Source: Hibiscus mutabilis
Taxonomy: Eukaryota; Streptophyta; Magnoliopsida; Malvales; Malvaceae
DNA length: 64,000 nt
Direction: 5' to 3'
Assembly: GCA_019671005.1 (NCBI GenBank)
Contig: CM033744.1
Location: 39,744,022-39,808,021 of the forward strand
Positions within the stretch are counted from its first letter, which is position 1. Every line of letters starts with the position of its first letter. The translations under genes were made by a program, and so were the position numbers. Shown here piece after piece: positions 22,875 to 34,605 of the stretch. The notes beneath the pieces were generated by a model. That model saw only the letters and a list, made by a program, of their open reading frames with translations, searched no databases and was not told the DNA's origin.

Positions 22875-24276
22875 GAGGAAGGTGCCAGTTAAAAAATAGT
22901 AAATTTTAAAATTTATTTTTGAATTGAAAATATTATACTTTTAAAATAATATTTTTGGTTGTTTTTTTTAATTTTTTTGTAAGTATCATATTTATTTTGT
23001 TAGTTTTGATATTTTGTTTTAAATTAAAATTTTATCAAAAAAAAGTATCAATATTTACAAAAAAATTTAAAAACTAATTAAAAATATTATCAAAAAATTT
23101 AATATTTTTAATTTAAAAATAAAATTTAAAATTTATCGTCTTTTAATACCTACTCTAAAACATTGAAGTAAAGTGGTTAAAATGTGATTTTTGGTTCTAT
23201 TACATAGACCTTTAGTTGTATTGATTCTTGATATGTGTCCTCAGTTTTACCCAAGATAAAAAGGTGTGTTTTTAGATGAACGAATGAGAATGAGAGAACT
23301 TGCGATGGAATGGGCACGGGTCGGATTGGTTTTTTGGTCCACTCGAACTTAATCTCAAAATAAATATCATATACATGACTCGAATCTATTCTTTAAAAAA
23401 TTTGACCCGACCTGACCCAAAAATAAATATACTAAACCCGACCACGACCCGGCCTATATAAAAAAATAATTTTAGGGACTTAATTGTAAAAAAATAATTT
23501 TAGGAGATTTAATTGTAAAAAATTATATTTTGAAGGATTAAATTGTAAATAAAAATTTAATTTTAGGAACCTAATTATAAAAATATATATAAAATGGATG
23601 TTATTATAAATATCCCTAAAAAATTTAGAAAAAATTACATAATTAGTCTTGGGTCGGATATGTTCCACCCTAAACCCACACCGAACTCAATATTTTAAAA
23701 AAGAAATTAGGTCGAGTTAAAATCTATTGATTCGGGTTAAAATCCGTTGGATTCGGATCCGTGCCCATCCCTAGCCGTCGATATGTTTGGATAAACATGT
23801 TTAGATATAATGGCCTGCAGTTGAGTCACGTGGATGGTGTAAAATAACAACGGTTGGATTTTCCTTAGAAAAAGATAATATATATATATATATATATATA
23901 TATCATCTATATCGAATAATAAAAATCATCGCTAATTTTGACGTTCTTATTTATATCCTTACATTAAAAAAATATTTTTTTTATATACTAAAAATTAAAT
24001 TTAGAGTTTGTGATAAAGATTTAAAAATTAGAGGTAAAATTTATTTTTTAAAGTATAAAATTTAAAATTTAGGTATAAAGTTTAAAATTTATTTTTTAAA
24101 ATTTGAGACATAAAAGAGACGTCGAAAAGAAGAGATTATTACTTTTGTTTATATAGAACTGGGAGATGATGGTATAATATTAATTAACGATAGTCATTGT
24201 TCAAGGTCAATAAGTTTTTAAAGAGTTCAGGGTTGTAATCGTAAATTTTAATTTAATAACATGGTTTTAGTATTTA
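22875..24276. other. Gene-free AT-rich interval with MITE
   Basis: It holds a MITE (23304-23773) and a TA microsatellite near 23878-23904. No coding sequence is recognised. Confidence 0.5.
23304..23773. mobile_element. MITE with GGGCACGG inverted ends
   Basis: The left end AATGGGCACGGGTCGGATTG is matched by the complement of the right end GGATCCGTGCCCATCCCTA. The body repeats 'acccgac' and 'cgggtc' motifs. It is a common dicot MITE type. Confidence 0.65.
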
Positions 24277-24809
24277 GGATAAACTACGCAGATGATCATT
24301 TAACTATAGGATTTTGTATCAATTTAACCACTATACTTTTAATTTTGACAATTTTACCATGTAATTATTTAAGTGGTTCTAATCAAACCACCAACTGTTA
24401 AAACATAACGGAGAGGCTGGAATGGTAGTTACATAATAAAATTGGTATAGTTACACATTTAATTCCCGTTATTTATAAAATCTATCAATTTGGTCATAAT
24501 TTTAATTTAATAAAATAAATTAGTTATTCATAATTAGGTGGTGACACGTGTCACAACCTTATTAGAAGTCAGTTATTTTAATTTAATTTAATAAATTTGT
24601 TTTTCTCTTTTAATTAGGTGATGACACATGTCACCTAATTAGAGAAAAGAAAAAAAAAGCAAAGAAAAGGCACTGGGTGAATTTGAAGATGGGTTTCAAG
24701 GGTGGGAGTGGCATGCATTTGCCACTGAGCCAAGGATAGTTTTGTGATTTGAACACAATTTAATATATGTGTTAACTGGTTGTTAATACCAAGAAAATTG
24801 AAGTGAATG

Positions 24810-25423
24810 TAGGGGTGTTTAAAATTTCGGTTAACCGACCGAACTAAATTTTTTTGGTTAATCGGTCGGTTAATGGTTAATGATTTTTTCAAACTTCGGT
24901 TATCGTTAATTCGGTTCAAAATTGATTAATTAACCGAATTAACCAAAATTTTATATTTTATATTTTATATATTATATATATTTATTTTTGGTCAATAAAC
25001 TTTTAAAAATTATAGAATGGTCATTAAACTTTGTCAAATTAGCACAAAATGATCATTAAATTTATTAAATTAAAAAATAATCATTAAAATTTTCAATATT
25101 TATCAATAATTTGTAATGTGCAATAAATAAATTATCATTTTGTAATAATTCGATAAGTTTAATGGTTGTTTTATAACTTTTGAAAGTCCAGTGACTAAAA
25201 AGATTATTTTAACATAGTTTAATGACCATTTGTGTAATTTACCCAAAATTTTATAACAAATTTGGTTAACCGAATTAACCAACCCAAACTTTTTTTGGTT
25301 CGGTTAAAAATTTTCAAAAAAATTTTGGTTCGATTAACGGTTAATTGGAAAAAAAAATCAGTTAATGAAATTTTGGAAGTTCGGTTTGGTCGGTTAACCG
25401 AACCGACCGTTTGAACACCCCTA
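24810..25423. mobile_element. hAT-type MITE nested in the foldback arm
   Basis: The ends TAGGGGTGTT and AACACCCCTA are inverted. The subterminal DNA is rich in 'cggttaaccga' motifs. The flanks AGTGAATG and AGTAAATG match at seven of eight positions, as expected for an 8-bp hAT duplication. It has no coding capacity. Confidence 0.75.
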
Positions 25424-25590
25424 AGTAAATGAGGTTTTAGGAGACTCGAATATGACACACTTATGATGCATAAAAACATCTAACTCAATTAAATAAATCT
25501 AATAATTAAATTAAAGTTAACAACATTTTGTATATATTTTAAATTATAGTTAGTGCAAGATTTAAAATAAAAAATTTAAAATTATATTAA

Positions 25591-25668
25591 ATTCATTTAG
25601 CGAATCCAAACTCACGAACATAATTCAAAATTATACTATGTTTGTGAGTTTAGATTCGCTAAATGAAT
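25591..25668. repeat. 32-bp near-perfect hairpin
   Basis: The arms 25591-25622 and 25637-25668 are inverse complements with two mismatches and a 14-base loop. It lies in the centre of the large foldback element. Confidence 0.85.
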
Positions 25669-25851
25669 TTAAGATTTTGTATTTTTAAACTAAATTTAAC
25701 ATATTTTTCATTTTTAGATTTATTTTTATAATTTCACGTATATAATTATTGAATTTATTTTTTAACTTAATTAATAATTTCAATATTTATTAAAAATTTA
25801 ATTAAGTTATTATATATATAATTATATTAAAAAATTAAAAATTATATTAAA

Positions 25852-26292
25852 GGTTAAAGTACATAAATGGTCACGAAACTATCTCTAAAAATACATAATG
25901 ATCATCAAACTTTCAAATGCTACATAATGGGCATTAAAATTTAATTTTTGTTACAAAATGTTCGTTGAGCCGTTAACTGTCGTTAATTGGGTGACATGAC
26001 AGTTATAGAAATTTGAATAATATAACATTTAATCCTCCATATTGACACATTTAATCAATTTATTCCTAATTTAACCATCATTATTAATGTCTAAATTGAT
26101 TGAATGAGTAAATATTTAGGATTAAATATGTTATTATAAAAAATTTTGTAACTGTCACGTCTCCTAGTTAACGGCCTAGTGACCATTTTGTAATAAAAAC
26201 TAAAGTTTAATGACTATTATATCATTTTTGAAATTTTGGTGACCATTTTGTATTTTTAGGGATAGTTTAGTGACCATTTGTGTACTTTACCC
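25852..26292. mobile_element. Mutator-like MITE with perfect 9-bp duplication
   Basis: The ends GGTTAAAGTACATAAATGGT and the inverse ACCATTTGTGTACTTTACCC are about 32 bp each. They are flanked by TATATTAAA at 25843-25851 and 26293-26301. The element is nested in the loop of the larger foldback. Confidence 0.8.
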
Positions 26293-26861
26293 TATATTAA
26301 ATTCATTTAGGTTAGATATTTTTAGGCATCATAAGTGTATCATGTTTGAGTCTCTTAAAACCACATTTACTCATTTTTTAGCATCAACAACCAGCTAACA
26401 CATATTAAATTGTGTACTTCATATAATAAAACCATCCTTGGCCCAGTGGCAAATGCATGTCACTCCCACCACGAATACTAAGATTCAAATTTGCCTAAGG
26501 CCATTTTTTGCTTTGATTTTTCCTATTTCAATCAGGTGACACAAGTCATCACCTGATTTGAGAGGAGGAAAATAAATTTATTAAATTAAAAAAATAGCTA
26601 AAGTCCTTCACTACCTTATTGAATAATTAATTTATTTTATTAAATTAAAATTAAGATCAAATTGATAGATTGTATAAATAACGTGGACTAAATGTGTAAT
26701 TATACCAATTTTATTTAACTGCCATGTTAGCCTCTCTTTTTTTAACGGTTGGTGGTTTGGAACCACTTAAATAGTTACGTGGTAAAATTGCCAAAATTAA
26801 AAGTATAGTGGTCAAATTGATACCAACACTATATTTAAGTGGTCATCCATATAGTTTACCC

Positions 26862-27771
26862 TAATATTTATATGCTAATTCTAACATGTATGTTTATCAA
26901 AATCTAACTAAAACTAGAAAAAATTTATTTTTGTAATTTTCCCAGATTGGGACTGATTTTCCCTACATTCAAACTCGAATCAAATATAATTTTTTAAAAT
27001 CTATCTTGTAAGATCGGATCAGAACCCGTGAGATTCAAATAAAACTATCATTCCTTTCTCAACATGTAGCCATTAAATTATTATTTTTGATTCCATAAAT
27101 TCGTTTGATCTGGCTTTTTGATGTTGAGGGCTAATTTTGGTCCAACCCAAACTTTTGTTTATTTTTGCCTATAAGCCTAGGGCCATATTGAAACTGGGTT
27201 TCTCCTAACGGAGAGTGAACTTTCCACTTAGAGAGCCCAAAAACATGAAAAACGAACCACCCAAGAAACCAACAATCAGTCATACAATACAAGTCCCATT
27301 ACATATATAATTCATGAAACCTAATATTAAAAAATTTAAACAACCAACAAACAGTTGGTCTAGCGGGATGAGAAATAGTTAAATTTCTTAAGTAAGGTCA
27401 GAGGCTCGAATCTTGATATTGTAAATAGAGAAAATCAGGTTGGAAGAATCGCCCTAACCTCTGCAATTCCCTTCAGAACTAAAATTGACATGATAATTAT
27501 GAAACAAGCCCCTTTTTTAAGCAAGCTTAAGACATCTCTTGTATGTTAAGTTACTTCAAAACTGAGACCTCCCTTGAACCAAATGCTAGAACAGCATTGT
27601 TCCATATAAGCCAAAAATGGAAAGTTCCCTTTTTCTTTATTGACAAGTCAAGTGAATTTACATTTGTGCAAAACTCTATAAGTTTGTTCTCTTGCAATCT
27701 TAAACATCCCATAATTTCGATCAGAAAATCCAAGCTTAACTTAAGCCTGTAATCTCCCTTGCATTGCTAAG
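26862..27771. other. Region upstream of the first PR-5 gene
   Basis: No gene is recognised. A tRNA-like segment lies at 27350-27425. The stretch 27480-27771 should contain the promoter and leader of the PR-5 gene at 27772; no clear TATA box stands out. Confidence 0.45.
27350..27425 (+). repeat. tRNA-derived SINE-like sequence
   Basis: It has an A-box-like TGGTCTAGCGGGATGAG and, 40 bp later, a B-box-like GAGGCTCGAATCTT. The spacing fits a pol III internal promoter, but no intact cloverleaf forms. A similar minus-strand tRNA-like trace lies near 19550-19605. Confidence 0.35.
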
Positions 27772-28453
27772 ATGATGAGTTTCAGTAACATTTCAAGATA
27801 TCACTTCATATGTGTAGCACTTCTCTGCATCACATTAGCCAATGCAGCCTCTTTCAGCATCCAAAACAACTGCCCCTACACGGTTTGGGCTGCGGCAGCG
27901 CCGGGGGGTGGCAGGCAGCTGGACCACGGCCAAGTCTGGGACCTCAACGTCAGCTCCGGAACAGGAGGTGCCCGTATCTGGGCTCGAACCGGTTGCGAGT
28001 TCAATGGAACAGGGCAAGGCAAATGCGAGACAGGCGACTGTGGGGGGGCTCCTCCAATGCCAAGGCTACGGTGTACCCCCAAACACACTTGCCGAATACG
28101 CATTGGACCAGTTCAACAGCATGGATTTCTTTGACATCTCTCTTGTCGACGGATTCAATGTTCCGATGGAATTTCGCCCGACTTCCGGTGGGTGCAGCAG
28201 AGGAATAACATGCACTTCAGAAATGGTACCGCAATGCCCTAGTGAACTTCAAGCCCCTGGCGGGTGCAACAATCCTTGTACCGTGTTCAAAACTGATGAA
28301 TATTGTTGCAATTCTGGGAACTGTGGTCCTACAAATTTCTCAAACTTTTTCAAAGAAAGGTGCCCCGATGCTTACAGTTACCCTAAAGATGACGAAACAA
28401 GCACATTTACTTGTCCTACTGGAACTGATTATAAGGTAGTGTTCTGTCCTTGA
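27772..28453 (+). CDS. PR-5/thaumatin-like protein (P21 type), frame broken by one base
   Basis: The protein begins with a signal peptide (ending TLANA, about residue 25) followed by ASFSIQNNCPYTVWAA and the thaumatin fold. The frame from 27772 runs to GDCGG and is then lost; the rest (LLQCQGYGVPPNTLAEYALD to KVVFCP and TGA at 28453) continues one base out of step. The switch is at a run of seven G at 28042-28048, where six would keep frame. Counting both frames, all 16 cysteines of the family are present and the length is about 226 residues. PR-5 proteins are secreted antifungal defence proteins. Unlike the osmotins downstream it stops directly after FCP, with no C-terminal vacuolar extension. 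It may be a pseudogene or a base-count error. Confidence 0.88.
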
Positions 28454-29876
28454 AAATTACAGATATGTACATGCACATAATTAATGTATATGTACCAATA
28501 AGAGAGCTACGTGCTCCGAGATTAGTTTATTTTGTTGGTTATTTTTGTTCACATGATTGTAGTTTTTTATTGTATCCATAATAATCCATGTGGTTTGTTC
28601 TGCTATTATTAATATTATTGTTTTTCTTTTAAATATTGTTAATATTACTGTCTGTAGATTGTAACATTTCCTCAAATTCTATATATCTTAATCTTTCCAA
28701 ATACGCACCCTTAGATTTCTTTTTGGTGCAAGTAGAACTAGGTTAGAGAAAATATGGAATTATCTGTATATATCACTTGGTTGTTAAATATCGAACAACA
28801 TTCTGACGTAGAATATTTTATTTATTAAAAATATTAATTTTCAAAGAATTGTAATTAATTAGTAACAATCGAAACACTCAATTAATTATGCCACTATGTC
28901 AACTACTATTTGTCGTTTTTATGATAGCCGATAAAACCCAAACTTTACCATGTGATCCACATTGATTTTTTCGTTCAATTTATTGAATTAGATTCTTAAG
29001 AATCTATCAAAAGTCATTAAATCCCCAAAAGCTTTCAAACTTCTTGCACCTTATCTACGTTGTTCATTAACCTCCATCTTAAGATATGTTCTTCCTTTCA
29101 TTAATGGTAGCCTCTCCACCATTTGGATCGTCGAATGGTCCCTATCTTTGAGAAACCCATAATCCGAAATGACTTTTCATTTTCGATGAATTAATTGTTT
29201 TGTCTGTGATTTTTTAAATTTAAATGACCTATTTGTAACTTACTAATAATTGGGTGATCTAATATATAATTTACTCAATAAAAATCATAAAAAATGTTTC
29301 CTAACGACACTTTTTAGTGTTTATTTAATTTTAACCGTTCAATGACATGTTTGTAATAATTGGTAGATTGTGTTCGTGAACTTCTAAAAATAGATTACTA
29401 AAAATTGAATAACAGCAACTTGCCTCTTTGTGATAAAAAAACTTTCATGGTTGGTCCAGGAATGAGAGAGGCGGCTGGTTGTTTGTGCTGCAACCTTGCA
29501 CAGAACCCGCCAGTTTGCTTAGGCTTACAAAGTCAGGAGGTCGGTTTCAGTTCATAAATCAATATACAGTGGTGAGTATTTTTTTTTATTTCATTTTAAT
29601 ATATAATAAATGGAAAATTTTGACTTCTTATTCCAAACTCTCTTACGTAGCACAGGAGATTAAAACGTGGCAAAGAATGGAGAATAACCCAAGTTTCTCA
29701 AGTTAAAATGATGGGCTTATCTTCATTAGGTTTCCCAAGTGATCAAGTAGCCGCCCCTACCCTTAGTAAAACGAATATGCCACCTGCCCATAGTTTCCAT
29801 CATACCAAAAGTCTCATTCCCTTGTATTATAAACCCTATTCTCAATTGAACAAATCCCCACCTAAAAAAGCCAACA
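28454..29876. other. Intergenic, first to second PR-5 gene
   Basis: The 3' UTR of the first PR-5 gene is followed by AT-rich DNA without recognisable genes. The promoter of the next gene occupies about 29700-29876, with a GCC box and a TATA-like element. Confidence 0.45.
29749..29833 (+). promoter_or_regulatory. GCC box and TATA element of osmotin copy B
   Basis: AGCCGCC, the ethylene-response GCC box bound by ERF factors, lies at 29749-29755. A TATA-like TATTATAAA is at 29825-29833, 44 bp before the ATG. Only one GCC box is present; the second site of copy C is not conserved here. Confidence 0.6.
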
Positions 29877-30605
29877 ATGAGTCACTTAACCATTTTCCAA
29901 ATCTCTTCCATCTTCTTCTTCACCATTCTTTTCAGTTCCACCCATGCAGCGCTCTTCGAGATCCGCAATGAGTGCTCCTACACTGTGTGGGCGGCGGCCT
30001 CTCCTGGTGGTGGTCGTCGCCTAGACCCTTTCCAAAGTTGGACAATCAACGTGCCTGCTGGCACGGCCATGGCTCGTATATGGGGTCGAACCAATTGTAA
30101 TTTCGATAGCAGTGGTAGGGGACGTTGCCAGACCGGTGACTGTGGTGGACTCCTACAGTGCCAAGGCTGGGGTACACCTCCGAATACCCTGGCCGAATAT
30201 GCACTTAATCAATTCCAAAACCTGGATTTCTACGACATTTCCCTTGTCGATGGTTTCAACATCCCCATGGTGTTTGGTCCAACCAGCGGCGGTTGTCACA
30301 ATATCCGATGCACTGCAGACATCAACGGGCAGTGCCCAGATGTATTAAGGGCCCCCGGTGGGTGCAACAACCCGTGCACGGTGTTTCAGACCAACGAATA
30401 TTGTTGCACTGAAGGGCCGGGAAGCTGTAATGCGACGGATTTGTCAAGGTTTTTCAAGATGCGGTGCCCTGATTCATACAGTTATCCACAAGATGATCCT
30501 TCAAGTACCTTTACTTGCCCTGGTGGTGCTAATTACAGGGTTGTGTTCTGCCCCAGAAGCTCGCCTCATCTGGAGATGGTCGGAAGCAAGAGCCATGAAG
30601 CGTAA
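29877..30605 (+). CDS. OSM34: Osmotin-like PR-5 protein, copy B
   Basis: A single-exon frame encodes 242 residues. A signal peptide ends near SSTHA (residue 24), then mature ALFEIRNECSYTVWAAASPG. The thaumatin signature region GRGRCQTGDCGGLLQCQGWG is intact, 16 cysteines are placed as in the family, and the acidic-cleft segment YDISLVDGFNIPM is present. After the last cysteine (VVFCP) comes an extension, RSSPHLEMVGSKSHEA, resembling the vacuolar sorting propeptide of tobacco osmotin. It is expected to be a basic or neutral vacuolar antifungal PR-5 protein induced by ethylene, salt and pathogens. It differs more from copies C and E than they do from each other. Confidence 0.95.
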   Translation: MSHLTIFQISSIFFFTILFSSTHAALFEIRNECSYTVWAAASPGGGRRLDPFQSWTINVPAGTAMARIWGRTNCNFDSSGRGRCQTGDCGGLLQCQGWGTPPNTLAEYALNQFQNLDFYDISLVDGFNIPMVFGPTSGGCHNIRCTADINGQCPDVLRAPGGCNNPCTVFQTNEYCCTEGPGSCNATDLSRFFKMRCPDSYSYPQDDPSSTFTCPGGANYRVVFCPRSSPHLEMVGSKSHEA

Positions 30606-30963
30606 AGGGATGATGATCCCTCGGAGTAGATGATCCGCAGTTGGGAATAAAAATTATATATATTTGGCCTTTGATTTCCAAATAATGATGGACCTGTTGT
30701 GTTTGTACCTACTTGTTTTCTTTTGTGTGTTTGCTTGATGCAAAAGCAAAAACAAATATATGAGGACTCAACATCGCCATTGACTATTGTGTTATTAATA
30801 GTTATTGTTTTCATGAAAATTTCAAAGTCATACGTATTTCGTGGCACACACGCATACTATGTACTATAAAAATTTCAAGGCTTTATTAAAATGTCTTTAT
30901 ACTTTTTTTGAGGTGTAATTTTTCTAACCTACTTATTATTTCGAATCAAACATTCATTCAAAT

Positions 30964-32241
30964 TGTAATATCCCAATTTTTGGAGAGTGACCAAAATGTA
31001 AATTTTAAAAGTTTTGTGGCTAAAGTATAAACTCTGAAAAAGTTAGGGACTAAAGTGTAATTTTCAAAAGTTATGTATTTTAACCCCGTAAATGAATAGT
31101 TCACCTCCAATAATGATGTTTTCGTGTTACCCGGATTTTCTGTACGGGGTTTGTATTAATGGCTATAAAGCGATAAAGTTTAAAAAATATTCGGATAATC
31201 GGATCGAATCGAATATCCAGGATATTTTGAAGGATGATAAGGCAAGGTTAATTATATCATTTTACATGTCTAAGATATTTTCTTTGTGTTGGAAGAATAT
31301 AAACCCTTGGATTTAAGTTGATTTTCCATGTTAAAAATGAGCTTTGGATGGAAAATGACAAGATCGTAATTTTGGAAAAAAATCACAAGGGTAAAGTTGG
31401 TAAACTATTAACTCAAGATTAAATCTAGGTCATTGGATGAAGGATGATGACATGTGGTACATTATGGATTCATTGGATTTGAGGGCAAAATGGTTATTTC
31501 ACTATTTGGAGGAATTTTGATAATTATTAGAATAATAGACCGAGTTAGGAAAATTCAGTCTAAGTCCTTAAGAAAGGAAGTTTTTATGATATAATATTAT
31601 TTATTTTCCGAATGTGGAAATATAGAATTTTCAAAATAAATCCGATAGCTCGGTTAAGGTAAAATTGTAGTAAAAATATATAGTGAATATTGGGAAATCA
31701 GATTGAATTGAAATTTCAGAGACTGTTCCATAAGCCATGGAAAATTATAAAATGATATTTATGGAATAGTGGCCGGTTGAGAAGGAACTAATTTAGTTAG
31801 ATTATAATAGAATGGCAATTTTGTAATAAACTAGTAAATAAAGACTAGTTGGAGGGCAAATTGGTCATTTGGCAAGGATGACAATTTTGAAATATTTTTG
31901 AAATGTTGAGGATGTTTTTGCAAAGATTCAAAGTTAAGAGTAACCTCAATTGGTGAGTTGCATGCTAAGATAATTGAGAGCATGTATGTTTTATGATAGT
32001 CAATTGTTCCCTATAAGCATTCATAACATTTGAAGACATTTGAGGATTGAATTAGGATGAGTTAGAAATATAAAAAAGCAAGAATGTGCATTTTGGGACA
32101 GAGTGTACCAGTACTCAAGATTTGAGATCAAAATTATCAAAACTTAAATTTTGTTTCAAATATCATTAATATTTAAGGATAGTAAAGTTGTGGCATTCCT
32201 GATTCGTATTCGTTGTATGGATACGAAAAGAGAGTGTTACA
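30964..32241 (+). repeat. 5' LTR of the Ty3/gypsy element
   Basis: The termini are TG...CA and it is preceded by CAAAT. The body matches the 3' LTR base for base over long stretches, with scattered substitutions and small indels that balance out to equal length. Confidence 0.93.
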
Positions 32242-34270
32242 TTTATTGGTATCAGAGCTATAGGTTTAGCCGGTTCTGGAGTTAAACGAAGTATGGTAAA
32301 GGTCAAAAGTGTATACATGCCACTAGGATGTCAGAATTACTGATGATTTTACTTGTTAGAATGGATGCAATTGCTTACTTCATTATGATAATAATGTTAA
32401 ATGCCAATGTGTAAGGGTAAAAGAATCGTGTCAGGTGTTTAGGCGTGTGGATCAACAAGAGATTCACGAGAGTGACAAGGCTAATGATAATATTCTACCC
32501 TCAGTTTAGCATGTTGCAGAGACACCAGAGTAACATGATATGCATGTTCTGGATTAAGAGCTTTTCTTCTAGGCATTAGATGCGATCATGAATCAGCCTG
32601 CTTAGGCACTGATTGCAAAAGAATTGAGAGTTCTGGCACACTAGATTTTCAGAGAGATATTAATGGAGATCCTATGATTGTTAATATATGGTTTAATGAT
32701 ATAAAAGTTTGTTGAAGGAACTTTGTATGGATGATCAGTGGAGACTCAAAGAAAAAGTATTATCTCATCTGAAAGGATTAGACCCGTATTTGATAAAGTA
32801 ATATTACAGTACATACTCAAAAGTCTATTAATTAGAAGTTCTCTCTTTGAGTGTTCCGTAACAAAGTTTATCCTAGAGATGCAATGGAGTTTCTTGCATC
32901 TTAATTAGGGCAATTTGATTATTTACGGGTATGGGTGCAAGTTTAATAAACTAAGTTGATTTGCTTCTAAACTGCTTTCTACAGACAGAAAGAGTGCATG
33001 TTATGACAACTCATAGAGGGTTGAAAATCATGTATAAAGAAGTACTGACTGCCCTATGTATTTCAAAATTTCATGAAGCAGTAAATTATGCCAAATGTAA
33101 TGCAAAGGGTTCAGAATGAGAAGATATCTAAACAAAGGTCACAGCTCGTAAAGAGGAATAGTGAATCATTATTTATTTCACCACTTCTAAAAAGTGACGA
33201 GGATTCCCAGCAAAAATATCAAACTGAATTTATTACATAGTTCCGCTAAGAGACCGGGACAAAGAAAATTAAGAACTCTTTGAAATTTATAATCAATGTT
33301 GGAGATTCAAGAAAATCACAAAACCAATCATGTAAGTGTTGTGATAATTGGCATGCATGAGCATGCAGAGTTTTTATTAGAAATTGTTACCAATGTGAAA
33401 ATTATTTAACTTATGCTATGGATATCGAGCATCAAAAGTAAGCTAGGAGAGTATTCCTATTGTTTGTGAGTTTTAAATGGGTTGCCCAAGAGGAGCTATC
33501 AGGCTTGACGCTTAATCGAGAGGCTAAGTTTAAGATTGGATTTAATCCAATATTGGACCTATATTGATTACACTTTACAGAACGACTCTTACTAGAATTG
33601 AGAAAGCTAAAGGTCTAGTTGCAAGAGTCATTAGATCGAGGTTTTATACGACCCCGTATATCACCTTAGAAAGCTCCAGTGATGTTAGTCAAAAGAAGCA
33701 GTAATATTCCTCTAAGATTAAATTACGATTATATTATTACCAGTAGAATAAGATTTGATAGTAGCATTAGTGTTAGTGCAGTATGAATCTAGTAAGGACT
33801 CTACCTTATTCAATAATACATCCCACAATAGGTTGGGATGTGTATTGATGTAATAAGGCTAAAGTAGTAGTTGATGTATTTAGCCAAAAGTTATTCTTTG
33901 GCTTATAAGCATTAAATGTCCAATTACCTTTGGAAGAAAATAATATATTGATTACATAGATTCAACTCAAGTCTACTTGGACAAATCGGATCAAAGATTT
34001 ACAGATGAAAGATAAGATATGTTTGATTTATTTCAGGATGTAGAGAATAAAGTAAGAATGGTTCGAAGCAATCTAGAATTGCCTTAAAATGATGGATATT
34101 ATCTGCTGATCTTGAAAGAAAAGATATTTAATATGAAGTTAAGGATAAAGTATTCCGTAAAAGTTTCACATTGGAAGGAGGTGTTATGGTTTTGACAAAA
34201 AGGGAAGCTGAGTCTGAGATTTATTGGACCACATAAGATTGTGAAAAGAGTTGGTCTGGTGGCTTATTAG

Positions 34271-34585
34271 TTGGTTTCACCTCCGAAAATGGACAAGATT
34301 CATAATATATTTCATGTATCGATGCTCAAGAAGTATCGATCAGATCCTTTACATATCATTATCCCAGAAGGAATAAAGATTCAACCGGATTTGATTTATG
34401 AGGAGCAATCGATAAAGATATCAGAACATGGAGTCAAAGAACTAATAAATAAGATGATCTCACATGTTAACGTTCCTTGGCAAAATTATGAAGTCGAAAA
34501 AACGACTTGGGAAAGAGAAAAAGATATGAGAAAGTACTTTCCTCACATTTTTGAATCAGGTACGTATAAAAAAATTCGAGGATAA
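34271..34585 (+). pseudogene. C-terminal integrase remnant of the Ty3/gypsy element
   Basis: The 104-codon frame contains PPKMDKIHNIFHVSMLKKYR and later WEREKDMRKYFPHIFESG, the conserved C-terminal end of gypsy polyproteins just before the polypurine tract. The ATG is internal to the former polyprotein and the upstream sequence is riddled with stops, so this is a remnant rather than a gene. Confidence 0.85.
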
Positions 34586-34605
34586 ATTTTCTTAAGGGGG
34601 AGAAT

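Larger units (their letters stand above)
24277..26861. mobile_element. Large foldback, Mutator-like, with two nested insertions
   Basis: The left arm (24277-24809 continuing 25424 to about 25495) and right arm (about 26300-26861) are inverse complements over some 570 bp. The ends are GGATAAACTA and TAGTTTACCC. The flanks TAGTATTTA and TAATATTTA match at eight of nine positions, a 9-bp duplication. The left arm is split by a hAT-type MITE (24810-25423), and the loop holds a second MITE (25852-26292) and a hairpin. Each arm also carries a tRNA-like A box (TGGCYCAGTGG) and a weak B box. No transposase is seen. Confidence 0.75.

Noticed and set aside
27810..28208. Alternative frames across the first PR-5 gene
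   Set aside because: Only the two frames that together give the thaumatin-like protein show family motifs.
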